Assembly (NCBI RefSeq): GCF_017654505.1 | Contig: NC_054543.1 | Coordinates: 22,456,976 to 22,520,975 of the forward strand | Source of the DNA: Polyodon spathula | Taxonomy: Eukaryota > Chordata > Actinopteri > Acipenseriformes > Polyodontidae | Length of the DNA: 64,000 bases | Reading direction: 5' to 3' | Shown here: piece after piece, positions 30,637 to 41,710 of the stretch | Numbering within the stretch: the first letter of the stretch is position 1 | How the letters are laid out: each line of letters opens with the position of its first letter | Program-made: the position numbers and the translations under genes | Notes under the pieces: model-generated | Seen by the model: only the letters and a program-made list of their open reading frames with translations | Told to the model about the DNA's origin: nothing | The model's database searches: none

Positions 30637-30842
30637 TGTGCAAGTGTACCTAGAAGAATTGATGCTGTTTTGAAGGGAAAGGGTGGTCACACCAAATATG
30701 GATTTGATTTAGATTTTTCTTCTGTTCACTCACTTTGCATTTAGTTAATTGATAAATATAATCTATTAACATGTCTATTTTTGAAAGCATTCTTACTTTA
30801 CAGCATTTTTTCACACCTGCCTAAAACTTTTGCACAGTACTG
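30637..30842 (-). repeat. Right 206-bp TIR of the Tc1-like element
   Basis: Inverted copy of 29262-29467. It therefore carries, upstream of the transposase start, a duplicate of the transposase's C-terminal coding end. Confidence 0.85.
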
Positions 30843-30844
30843 TG

Positions 30845-30915
<71 letters not shown>

Positions 30916-30916
30916 T
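30843..30916. repeat. (TG)n and (TA)n microsatellites
   Basis: TG units directly after the right TIR, then about 25 TA units and more TG; a mirror image of the left flank. Confidence 0.9.
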
Positions 30917-31029
30917 TATTGGTATAGCGTAAGATAGACAATTATATTGATCAGAGTCCTGTAACTCTAGGCTGCAGTGAGATTGATAGAACTGCGCCCT
31001 GAACAATGTTTTCACTTTAGTTTTGTAGA

Positions 31030-31185
31030 TTCCAAAACACACCCTTTTAATGATGTCATTTATGACCCCCCACTATATCTGGGTTTGTGGCAATTTGCCA
31101 AGCCTCACAAACATTCCTTTGCATCTTGTTATCTCTTCTACCATCCCCCCATGCAACCAAGCAGAGCAGAGAACCCCCTTCACAA
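31030..31185 (+). repeat. Dispersed repeat, copy 1
   Basis: Shares tttaatgatgtcatttatgacc, then atatctgggt, tggcaatttgccaagcctca and caaacattcctttgcatctt with 50030-50190, in the same orientation. No coding content. It is an unclassified interspersed repeat. Confidence 0.75.
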
Positions 31186-32700
31186 ACGCCCATAAATGGT
31201 CATATTTGCCCTCTCTTTAGTCAATCTGCAATGTATTGAGGCAGACCCTGCATCCAAGATACCCCACTATAACTGTGCTCAATACCTCTCCATTAAAAGT
31301 ACCATACATTCCAAATATTCTAATATGAGTATTGGCTATCACATTTCCTTACAGTCCAATACCACTCCCAGCTTTTTTGTTCAATTTGTAACAGAAAATA
31401 ACATATTATACAAGAACAATCAGTTGTAACACAAAAAACTATTACGAAATTCTTTACAATTTCCCCATAGATACTCTTAATCTTTTAAAGAGAATCTCAC
31501 CATCATATAAAGAATGTAATAGTTTTGTTCTGACTTCAGTGTATTCCAAAGTGAAACTTCTAAAAAAAGTACTGATTTGTAAGGAATTGATTTAAGATTG
31601 AATTTAATCCCAGTGACAAGCTTCTGATTTAGATTGTCCAGATGCATTCTAGATCTTACCCGTCTTCGAATACCTGTCATCGATAGGGTTATTAAATTAA
31701 TAATTCCTATAATCAACAACTCCCTGAGAAGTTTCTATGTGCGAAGTTGAATTATTTCACCATAATACTAGTGAATCATTTCATGAAGATAATCCCAGTA
31801 TGTGTTTTTGTACAGAAATTCCAAACTTCATGTTTGCATCCACTTTAACCTTTATTTCTCTTCCTCTCTCAGTAGTTGTTTCAATCTATCTAATTTCTGG
31901 AAAGGGATTCATTTGAAGCTCACTGAAATCATAGGTGGCAACCTGCATTTCCTAGGTGTACTATGTTTAACAGATGTGATACAAACAGAAGCATTCTTAG
32001 TCAAACAAACTTGATTGTCTATGACATACTGTAGCTCTTCGGATCAGTAGTAAGACAATATCTTCCATTACCTTGATAAGCATAATTCAATACTGAGCCA
32101 TAATTCATTTTCTGGACATTTATAATACAAGATGACATAATATATACTGGCAAAAATGCATTCATATTGACGTCCGAACAAGTACACTGGTATTGACCCA
32201 TTTTAAACTTGCAACACTCCAAGTGTTCAACCTGTACCCCAGTACCATCACTTTCCTTATGATTTTTGTGTATAGAAAATTCCATCTTTCTAGAATCCAC
32301 ATTCTAGACCATATCAACCTTCTAATGCATGTAAGATTGATTACAAATTATAACTATAACTTCAAAAAATGATCACTATGCATTGAACAAGTACTAAAAC
32401 AGTGTGTGAATGTTTAAACTACAACACATTAGTAGGCAACTGTTCCTTTCCTGCATAGTTATACAAACCTCCATTACATCTTGTGATATTCTTCATAAAA
32501 TACCCCGACATATGTACTCCTTTGTATAACACTTCTATTGCTAACCTATTGATGATACAAATAACATCAATTTCCCTTCATTCATTTTAGACACATTCAA
32601 CACTACAGTATATCATTAAAAGTCAAATTATTGTCCAAAAGATGTCCATAGTATAGGTGACAATATTCTTCAGTAGAACAGCATTTTTCAATGGTCCCAT
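31186..32700. other. Unique AT-rich sequence, possible 3' UTR on the minus strand
   Basis: No transposon signature or convincing ORF. It lies immediately downstream, on the minus strand, of the candidate terminal exon at 32701-32793, so it could be its 3' UTR. This is inferred from position only. Confidence 0.3.
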
Positions 32701-32793
32701 TCACATCTTCTGTTGTATGATCAGTTCTGTTTCATTGTTGTCTCCTCTCGTGTCCCCAGCATCTCCGTCAGAATCAGTAACCACTTCCAGAAC
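32701..32793 (-). CDS. Candidate terminal exon of a host gene
   Basis: On the minus strand a pyrimidine-rich stretch ending in gattttcttctag is followed by 30 sense codons and TGA, beginning VLEVVTDSDGDAGD and ending ELIIQQKM. The acidic composition, the clean acceptor-like site and the lack of repeats around it resemble a last coding exon with its 3' UTR at lower coordinates. I cannot name the gene, and no upstream exon is recognisable between 32794 and 34494. A chance match to a splice acceptor is possible with so short an ORF. Confidence 0.4.
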   Translation of the reverse strand, partial: VLEVVTDSDGDAGDTRGDNNETELIIQQKM

Positions 32794-34489
32794 CTAGAAG
32801 AAAATCAAGGGCAGTTTTAATTCTTTTGATAACATCTGATTTAATTTCAGCCTTCAATGGGGTCATTCAATTCTCTTCCATCTTCACCTGGAGATGTCTG
32901 CCTACATGATGCAGTATGTGTGGAGAAAATAAATGTTTGCTTCTTTTATTTTAACGATCTGTTTCATCATAATTATGATTATTAATTCGCAAGATCTCTA
33001 TTGAAACAAAGGCTTTGATTCCTTATTTCATCATAATCTGTTGCATAGTTATTTACATACTGGAGCAATTTATGTACTGGAGAGCACCAGGTTAAATGTA
33101 TTCTGTCTTTTTATTCTCTTTGCACAACCAAAGAGAATAAAAACTTCCTGCTGGTTATTTTCATCGGCTAGGTGTGGGATCAAATTATTGCCATAATTTC
33201 AACAATGTGGACATTGAAAGGTCTATGACGCTCGCTAAAGTTTCCTAGTTTGATCAAATTCCATTTTTATTTCCCCTGGAAGAAATGAACTCTTTTGGTG
33301 CTAAGCACTTCAGGATATTTTTGGTTATACAGAAGTTGCTCTTTTTATTCTGGGGCCAGTTGGTAATTTAGTATTGGTTTAATAACGTAAGCGTGAGAAC
33401 AATTTATGCTCCTAATGATTTTAAACTGAGGTGATGCGAAGGGTGAACATTAAAAATAATCTATTATAATCTTCATTATGTGTACTGTACAAATGTACTG
33501 TGCCCTTCGCCACAATATGTACCCATCCATTGCAACCTGGTTCAATTCATCTTCCAGTCAGCCGGGAACCTGTCTGTCTGGCGTCCCGCTCTGATGCAAA
33601 GGCCCCTGATCATTTGACAATCAGACAGCATTGTTTTCAATCAGAGTGTTGTAAGATCTTGATCAACAGTGTTTTACTTTAATCAATAGATAAGGGTAGT
33701 TCTGTCTGTGCCTGTTAAAGCAATTGGATATTTAATTTAATTATTTAAGTAAAGCCTATATGATCTACAAGGACTAAACTCCCCCAGCTGTTTTAATTAC
33801 TAAATGTACTAGATATGGGAAAACAGAAATTAAGAATAATGAAATGAAAGAATAATTAAATGTGTATTAAATTAAACAAGTTTAGAAATAAAACAGTTCC
33901 TTTTCCCAAAAAAGTGCATAAAGCATTGAGAATTACCAGTTTAACAAAAGACAAATCACCACTGTCAATCAAAAGCATACTGCTGCTTTACTCAAGACAA
34001 CAGCTGTTGCATTCCTTTTACAAAAGTAAAAACTAAAAATGTTTCAAATTTATTTTAATGGCAGTTGACTTTAAACACTAAAATAACCACATATACAACA
34101 CAAAAATATTGCATTCAACACCGTTCCAATGTATTATTACACAGTTGTAAATTAAAGTTTTTTTTTTTTTTTTATTCAGTTCATGTAACAAAATAAGATA
34201 CCACATCTGGCTTCACTTATAATCATTACAGAAACTTCAACATATTTCCCAAAATAGTTTTTAACAAAAGTACATTTGTGCATAATGTGCACTCTAGAGT
34301 TTGATAGTATAATGTGTACTTTCTTTCTCTGAGTGAAACCCCCGTATTACATGCTGTGCAGTGGGTGGTGAAATATCAATGATAGCTAAACATGACAGCT
34401 TCAGAAACACAGTACATGCAATTGCACTAATAACTGCTTCCCACACCATTTTGTTAACCATATTAATAATACCAATGTTTCATGTAATG

Positions 34490-34494
<5 letters not shown>
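32794..34494. other. Non-coding unique sequence
   Basis: Nothing recognised except a T-run near 34159. It would be the last intron if the exon at 32701-32793 is real. Confidence 0.4.

Positions 34495-34564
<70 letters not shown>
34495..34564. repeat. (TA)n microsatellite
   Basis: About 35 perfect TA units. Confidence 0.97.
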
Positions 34565-34567
<3 letters not shown>

Positions 34568-36638
34568 TGCATTCTTTCACACACAAACATTCATTCTCGA
34601 AAATGTTTTATATTCTCCGTCCAGATCCCATAGTTTGTTTCAGATTTATAGAACTCCTAAAAAAATTCTTTCCAAAAGTTTTTTTCAAACTTTCAGTCTA
34701 ACACACATCTTTTTTTTCATGTGCTGCTTTCTGTCCAAGGGTGGCAGCCCTTGTACAGAAATCTGCACACTACAGAACACATAAAAACCTCTGTAAAATG
34801 TTTTATATTTTAGTCCACTCCATTATACAGTAAACTCCCTGCTGCTGCTGTACGCGCTAGTGACTGTTAGGCCAGCTTGTAGCTAACATTTTGGTTAACG
34901 TTAGCTACTTCTGTGGCTTGAGACTGCTAGCTAACAGTAAACAGACAGGAAGAGGCTCTGACAGGACGGATTCATGGCTACGATGAGAATTTGTGGTAAG
35001 TTAGAACAGAGAGAGAGAGTATTCACTACTATAGACTTCGGCCATAATCAAAGCTTTGTTAACCAATACGTTCTTATGTGATGCTGCCTGTAAGTTACAG
35101 TGTAACAGACGTTGCGAGCTAGCTAACGGTAACGTTAACGGTGTCTTTTAAATTCGACATAAGTTATGTGGCGATGATATCTAATTAACGTTGTATTTAA
35201 TGTAGTTTTGCTATCTGTGCCAGGCTGTAAATGAGACAGATGACGTAACATCATGAACATATCTTTTCATACTCAATTGCTTTCATTCAGTAGGCCATTG
35301 CAAAACAATTATCAGTAGGTCATGTGTAGAAAAGACGACATAGTGTTGATCACAATGTCATTGTATTATCCTCAATTTCTCAACTGTAGGCTAGCAAACG
35401 ACTAATGTTAGGTGGATATACAGAAATTCTTCAAGAGAGGCAGTGCCAGCAGCTCTGCCGAAGGCCAATCCAGTGAGAAATGAAGATTTTACCAGTTCAA
35501 ACAAACAAATTAAAACTTAAACTGATTAATCACCTAGAGTTAAACCTTGAGTTATTGTAAATATGAGTTTAATAACAATACATGTCAAACCACAGCAGGC
35601 AAGAATGAGAGAAAGAAGCTGGAGGCTGACAGGGCTGAGGGAGCATGGCTGATGAAGGTTAGTGATAAAAAAAAGTGAGTAAATGTTTAAGCTTTCAGTT
35701 AAGGGATAAATAAATGATGTTCGTGATATCTTAAAGGGTCATGCAGAAAGAGAGGCTTCTGTGCAAGGCAGAGATCAACATGCAAGCTGTATAAGTGAGA
35801 GAGAGCAAGCATGCCCAGAGAGGGAGGGACAACAAACAGATCCAGAGAGGGTGGGACAACAAACAGATCCACAGAGGGAGGGGCATCAAACAATTCCAGA
35901 GAAAGAAAGTAATCAAGCCACTGCAGCAACTCCTTCCAGAAATGAGAGCGATTTAGGTGACAAAGACTGGGCCCAGACAAGTGAAACTGAATAGCTACCC
36001 ACACGAAAGTTTTGGTACACAGAAAAGGGCATTTCAGCACTGCTGGTTTGAGAAATACAATTGGTTAGAGTACTCTGTCCACAAAAACGTAGCTTTCTGC
36101 TTTCCATGTAGAGTTTTTGGCAAAAACATTAAATTTGATTCTTTTGTCAGTAATGGCTGCAAAAATTTGAAAAAAGCTTTGTTTATCTTCGGTAAACATG
36201 TGATGGCACAAACACACAGAGACAGTGTGTGGCATGGCAAAGCTACCAGGCAACTAGCAATCATGGTAACATTGCTCAGATTTTAACATCTGCCCATGCT
36301 AGTGATATTGCAGAGAGAAGGGAGTACCTGAGGAGAATTGTTGCGGTCACCTCAATGTTAGGAAGACAGGGACTCTCTTTCCGTGCCAATGATGAATCTA
36401 GAAAGCATAAATAGAGGGAACTTTCTTGAATGTATGGAGCTTTTGAAGGAGTTTGACCCTTTCCTGCAAAGGTACAATACTCCATCAAATGCGACGTATC
36501 TCTCTCTCCAGAATCTCAGAATGGCATGATCGAATGCTGTGCTCAAGAGATTACGGACACCATAGTCTCTGAAATGTCAAAGTCTGGAATGTGTGCTATT
36601 ATGGCGGATGAGGCCAGGGATGGGCAGTCTGAACAGTT

Positions 36639-36820
36639 AGAACATAAGAACATAAGAAAGTTTACAAACGAGAGGAGGCCATTCGGCCCATCTTGCTCGT
36701 TTGGTTGTTAGTAGCTTATTGATCCCAAAATCTCATCAAGCAGCTTCTTGAAGGATCCCAGGGTGTCAGCTTCAACAACATTTGTCAGCTTCAACAACAT
36801 TTGTCAGCTTCAACAACATT
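36639..36820 (-). mobile_element. 5'-truncated CR1 3' end inside the hAT gene
   Basis: A 182-bp insertion consisting of the CR1 tail, 3' stem-loop and the last ORF2 codons. It splits the hAT codons for SEQL|ALCVRY, with AGTT on both sides (36635-36638 and 36821-36824). Its 5' end (right side) carries three copies of a 19-bp CR1 segment. Confidence 0.93.
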
Positions 36821-37797
36821 AGTTGGCTCTGTGTGTTAGGTATGTGACAGAGGGGACAGTTAAGGAGCGTTTACTAGCACTAGCAGAAATCAAGTCATTT
36901 AATGCCCAATCGATAGCAAATGAGTTGCAACAGCAGCTCCAAATGAGAGGGGTAGCAGGCCTAAAGTGCGTTGCACGGACCTATGATGGTGCAGCTGTCA
37001 TGAGTGGGTCCAAAGGAGGTGTGCAAGCACATGTCAGAGTGCTGCATCCAGAGGCAATTTATGTACATTGCTATGCTCATGAGCTTAATTTGGTGTTGTG
37101 TCATACTTGCAGGGCTATTCCAGAGGCTGCTGAGTTTTTCAGTTTCTTGGAGAATGTGTATTCATTTTCAGTACATCCCTAGTTAATCACCACAAGTTCA
37201 AAGAAGCTCAGTCCAAACTTGGAGTAGCATCAGCTGAACTTGTACAGCTCTCAAACACTCGCTGGGCCTGCCAGCTGCGGTCCATAAATGCAGTCCTGGA
37301 CATTTTAACTGCTATTTTTGATTGTCTATCTGCCACTGGATCCCCATGGCTGTTGGTCTGAGAGCAAAGCTCCATAAGTTCTCCACTGTGTTTTGCTACT
37401 GATGTTTCAGTCCCTTCTTTCTATAACTGAGGGACTACACAAGTTCCTCCAGAAAGAGACTGTAGACCTGGCAGAAGCTTGTTTTGGCAAACAAGCTGTA
37501 TGTGACACACTGATAGGCAAATGCACAGATGCATTTGCCACAGAACTTGATGACAGAACCAAAGCACTCTGAAATTCACAATATTCCAGAGGCAGATGCA
37601 GCAAGAAAGCGCAAACAAAGGAAAAATGGGAAATTTTGTGGTGGAGACCTCATGTTCCCAAACAATGAAAACAGAGTTGTTGCTTCTCTGCTTGGACAGG
37701 ATGGTTTGTGAGCTTGACCAGCGATTCTTCACTGTGGATGCAGGTCTGCTGAAAGACATACAGGCATGCAGCCCCAACTCAAAAAACTTCCTAGATA

Positions 37798-39154
37798 CAG
37801 TTGCTTGCAAAAGTATTGACCCCCCTTGGCATTTTTCCTATTTTGTTGCCTACAACCTGGAATTAAAATGAATTTTTATTTGGATTTCATGTAATGGACA
37901 TACACAAAATAGTCCAAATTGGTGAAGTTAAAAAAATTCTAAAAAATAAATAATGGAAAAGTGGTGCATGCATATGTATTCACCCCCTTTGCTATTAAGC
38001 CTCTAAATAAGATCTGGTGCAACAAATTACCTTCAGAGGTCACATAATTAGTTAAATAAAGTCCACCTGTGTGCAATCTAAGTGTCACATGATCTGTCAC
38101 ATGATCTCAGTATATATACACCTGTTCTGAAAGGTCTCAGAGTCTGCAACACCACTAAGCAAGGGGCACCACCAAGCAAGCGGCACCATGAAGACCAAGG
38201 AGCTCTCCAAACAGGTCAGGGACAAAGCTGTGGAGAAATACAGATCAGAGTTGGGTTATAGAAAAATATCAGAAACTTTGAACATCCCACGGAGCACCAT
38301 TAAAGCCATTATTAAAAAATGGAAAGTCACAGACCAGGCAAGGGGGCTTTAATCTGAGAGGCAAAAAACAGACCAAAGATAACCCTGAAGGAGCTGCAAA
38401 GCTCCACAGTGGAGATTGGAGTATCTGTCCATAAGACCACTTTAAGCCGTACACTCCACAGAGCTGGGCTTTACGGAAGAGTGGCCAGAAAAAAGCCATT
38501 GCTTAAAGAAAAAAATAAGCAAACACGTTTGGTGTTTGCCAAAAGGCATGTGGGAGACTCCCCAAACATATGGAAGAAGGTACTCTGGTCAGATGAGACT
38601 AAAATTGAGCTTTTTGGCCATCAAGGAAAACGCTATGTCTGGCACAAACCCAACACCTCTCATCACCCCGAGAACACCATCCCCACAGTGAAGCATGGTG
38701 GTGGCAGCATCATGCTGTGGGGATGTTTTTCATCAGCAGGGACTGGGAAACTGGTCAGAATTGAAGGAATGATGGATGGCGCTAAATACAGGGAAATTCT
38801 TGAGGGAAACCTGTTTCAGTCTTCCAGAGATTTGAGACTGGGACGTAGGTTCATCTTCCAGCAGGACAATGACCCTAAGCATACTGCTAAAGCAACACTA
38901 GAGTGGTTTAAGGGGAAACATTTAAATGTCTTGGAATGGCCTAGTCAAAGCCCAGACCTCAATCCAATTGAGAATCTGTGGTATGACTTAAAGATTGCTG
39001 TATACCTATACCTATATTTTGCATCTTCAAAGTGGTAGGCATGTTGTGTAAATCAAATGATACAAACCCCCCAAAAAATCCATTTTAATTCCAGGTTGTA
39101 AGGCAACAAAATAGGAAAAATGCCAAGGGGGGTCAATACTTTCACAAGCCACTG
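37798..39154 (+). mobile_element. Tc1/mariner transposon inside the hAT gene
   Basis: Bounded by TA at 37796-37797 and 39155-39156. TIRs start cagttgcttgcaaaagtatt on the left and, inverted, cagtggcttgtgaaagtatt on the right, and continue through ttgttgcctacaacctgg-type sequence for roughly 70 bp or more. The length of 1357 bp is shorter than the usual 1.6 kb, because the transposase 3' end has been deleted. Confidence 0.93.
38188..39038 (+). pseudogene. Tc1-type transposase with deleted C-terminus
   Basis: Starts MKTKELSKQVRDKAVEKYRS and continues with KISETLNIPRSTIKAIIKKW, the first helix-turn-helix. It breaks at 38350, where part of the second helix-turn-helix region is missing. The rest is open from about 38390: TTLSRTLHRAGLYGRVARKK, VLWSDETKIELFG (first Asp), FIFQQDNDPKHTAKA (second Asp), [18 protein letters not shown] (Glu). 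The normal C-terminal 50 or so residues are replaced by unrelated codons ending at 39038. All three catalytic residues persist, but the DNA-binding region and C-terminus are damaged. Confidence 0.9.
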
Positions 39155-40144
39155 TACATCATGCTTAACTGAGTTTGCCAAGCACTAAGGTATTGATGTT
39201 AAAACAGAAGAGATGTTGGTGGCCAGAAACTTTCTTGCCTGGAAAAGAGAGGCTGGATGTCCTCCCAAAGATATGCTTGTTGTGCATAACCTGCTGGATG
39301 ATGATATGTTTTCTTCTCTGAAGGAAATCATTTAGGTTGCCCTCACAATTCCTGTGAAAGGTCCTTTAGTACTGCACCGGCGGCAATCCTGGTTGCGTAA
39401 GACAATGGGTCAGAAAAGGCTTGCAAGTCTTGCAGCCATGTCCATTGAGGTTAAGTGCTTGGGCCACTAAGCCACAATGGTGTCATTGACCGCTTTGCCA
39501 CCTTTAAAAATAGGAGGTACACTCTGATGCGTCCACCCACAAAATAAGCATCAAGAGAGATAAGCAGGAGGAGCAGTTCTGTAATATAGGTTGTAATATT
39601 TGTTTGGGATCTGACTTTTTTTTATCAGATTTTATTCCTAATTATTTTTCAATTTTTTTATTTTATTTAGCTCATTAGTGAATTTAGTTTTGCCCCATTA
39701 TGGATGATACTGTTTAAGATATTCCATGTGTCTGAATTATTGGGTTAATTTTGAGCAACAATTAACAAAAGGGTGAAACTTAAAGCTTTTTTTCAAATGG
39801 TATAATATGACCTGCATGTCTTCTCATTTCTTTCTTTCATTCTCTCTGTCTCTCTCTCTCGTGGAGGATTGTGGGAAGGGCTTGCAGAGAGGTGGAACGC
39901 CGGTGCGGTAGGACCGGGAAATTTAAAACTTTATTTATTTTGTTTGTTTTGATAGTTACTTAGATGTTCTTTTTGGGGTGTGTGTTTGTTTGTTAATGGG
40001 TTAGTGGTGTGTGTTTGTTTGTTCGTAGGTCCCGTAATGGGGTCTCATTCAGGAGGGCTGGGGGCTCTCACCTGCCGACACGGGGTATGTTGCCTGCCTG
40101 ACCCTGGGGTTTCGGTGTAGGAATGTCTGCTGGCAGTAGGAGAA

Positions 40145-40885
40145 GTGGTGGGATTTGAAAATATTAGGTCAGCGTCAAGAATGAATAAAGACCTGGTAAT
40201 ATTTTTAGTGGAGGTGTCGCTGGTAAACAAGCTGGTAGAGGAAGGCTATACAGTAAAAGGTGAATTTGTTCAGGTTTCCCTTCTTGTAACCCCTGTAACA
40301 AAAGTTAACCAGAGCAAAACCACCAACACCAAGGCCTCGCACAAAGAGACCCAGTCATAGTCTGTCACTGAAGGGTTTGGAGGATAATACAGTTACTACT
40401 GAGAATGGTGAAGAACCATTCAAGGTAGTAGTTAAAAAGAAAAGATTTCAACAGAAGGCTGCAGAGCTGCCGATGGCAGAGCGCAGCCAGTACAGAACTC
40501 TGAACCCGTGCAGACAGGAAGACTGAGAGCTCCAGACGGGGCGTCAGTCCCTCCCAATGCGGAGGAAGAGAACACAGCGGAGGGTGAGCCGGGTGCGGTG
40601 CAAGACTCTCCACTGGCTGAATCTCAGCCACCTGAAATAGTGACGGCTGTGGCAGAGACCGATGTCGAGGAGTCGGAGGGAGCTGTGGAGGAGCGGATTC
40701 TCGGGGGCGAGCGAGAGGACAGCACGGAAGAGATGGAGGGGGAGCACTCTGACTCCTCGTTTATCTCAGACATCCCTGATAACCAAACCGTCAGTAAGAA
40801 AAAATTATACACGCTTGAGCAGGTAAATGATTTTATGACAGAAACAAAAGGGAAACGGGGATTAGAAATAGAGTTTTTTCCCTAA
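40145..40885 (+). pseudogene. Tx1-type LINE ORF1
   Basis: The first frame encodes FENIRSASRMNKDLVIFL, then VNKLVEEGYTVKGEFVQVS, typical of the RNA-binding N-terminal region of Tx1-clade ORF1 proteins. It stops at 40360. A second open frame (40508-40885) encodes an acidic Glu/Ser-rich linker and ends with KLYTLEQVNDFMTETKGKRG, resembling the C-terminal motif of the same proteins. The central zinc-knuckle region normally present is lost. Non-functional. Confidence 0.65.
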
Positions 40886-41007
40886 TTTAAGGTTATTTCT
40901 CCACTCCGCTCATGTTATCACAAGGAAAGCAACAATAGAAGAATTTGATCAGCCAAAACGTTACAGATTTTTAAAAAATTGTTCAGAAAATTAAGAAGGA
41001 TTTTAAT

Positions 41008-41634
41008 AAGAACATAAGAAAGTTTACAAACGAGAGGAGGCCATTCGGCCCATCTTGCTTGTTTGGTTGTTAGTAGCTTATTGATCCCAAAATCTCATCA
41101 AGCAGCTTCTTGAAGGATCCCAGGGTGTCAGCTTCAACAACATTACTGGGGAGTTGATTCCAGACCCTCACAATTCTCTGTGTAAAAAAGTGCCTACTAT
41201 TTTCTGTTCTGAATGCCCCTTTGTCTAATCTCCATTTGTGACCCCTGGTCCTTGTTTCTTTTTTTCAGTCTGAAAAAGTCCCTTGGGTCGACACTGTCAA
41301 TACCTTTTAGAATTCTGAATGCTTGAATTAGGTCGCCACATAGTCTTCTTTGTTCAAGACTGAACAGATTCAATTCTTTTAGCCTGTCTGCATATGACAT
41401 GCCTTTTAAGCCCGGAATAATTCTGGTCGCTCTTTGCACTCTTTCTAGAGCAGCAATATCTTTTTTATAGCGAGGTGACCAGAACTGCACACAATATTCA
41501 AGATGAGGTCTTACTAGTGCATTGTACAGTTTTAACATTACTTCCCTTGATTTAAATTCAACACTTTTCACAATGTATCCGAGCATCTTGTTAGCCTTTT
41601 TTATAGCTTCCCCACATTGTCTAGATGAAGACAT
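41008..41634 (-). mobile_element. 5'-truncated CR1 inside the Tx1 LINE
   Basis: A 627-bp CR1 3' end on the minus strand: tail, stem-loop and ORF2 C-terminal 145 codons (MSSSRQCGEAIKKANKM onward) with two small frame-changing indels. It separates Tx1 ORF1 from ORF2. Confidence 0.93.
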
Positions 41635-41710
41635 AGTGGTTCAAAATCTCTTGTTTAAAAATGGCTGTGTTTCTTTAATTACTTGTTTTAGTCTGTAGTT
41701 TTTTTTAGCC

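Larger units (their letters stand above)
29262..30842 (-). mobile_element. Tc1-like transposon with 206-bp terminal inverted repeats
   Basis: Ends cagtactgtgcaaaagtttt (29262) and its inverse at 30842. The inverted repeats are 29262-29467 and 30637-30842, both 206 bp and differing at roughly seven to eight positions by eye. The transposase gene lies between, on the minus strand. Total length is 1581 bp, usual for Tc1 elements. It is flanked on both sides by mirror-image CA/TG and TA repeats. Confidence 0.93.
35740..39545 (+). pseudogene. hAT transposase (TTF finger, DUF4371-type)
   Basis: In order: Glu/Gln-rich repeats (EREGQQTDPERVGQQTDP, 35800-35900), a TTF-type finger (WFEKYNWLEYSVHKNVAFCF, then CRVF, 36040-36120), the start of the RNase H-like core (MCAIMADEARDGQSEQL, 36590-36637), and its continuation after the CR1 insert (ALCVRYVTEGTVKERLL). 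GLKCVARTYDGAAVMSG and YVHCYAHELNLVL follow, near 36960-37100. The hAT dimerisation region comes last (LRKTMGQKRLASLAAMSIE and IDRFATFK near 39390-39500). Stops and frameshifts occur throughout in addition to the two insertions. The order and phrases are those of DUF4371-containing hAT proteins. Confidence 0.8.
34850..39600 (+). mobile_element. hAT transposon with nested CR1 and Tc1 insertions
   Basis: A leader rich in gctagctaacg/gttaacg words, then a broken hAT transposase reading frame interrupted by a CR1 3' fragment (36639-36820) and a Tc1 element (37798-39154). It resumes to a typical hAT C-terminal dimerisation region at 39300-39545. I could not identify the short TIRs or the 8-bp target duplication, so both ends are approximate. 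Confidence 0.75.

Noticed and set aside
34361..34633. ORF containing a long Ile-Tyr alternation
   Set aside because: It is translation of a (TA)n microsatellite. The same applies to ORFs at 6165-6374, 29171-29362 and 30854-31042.
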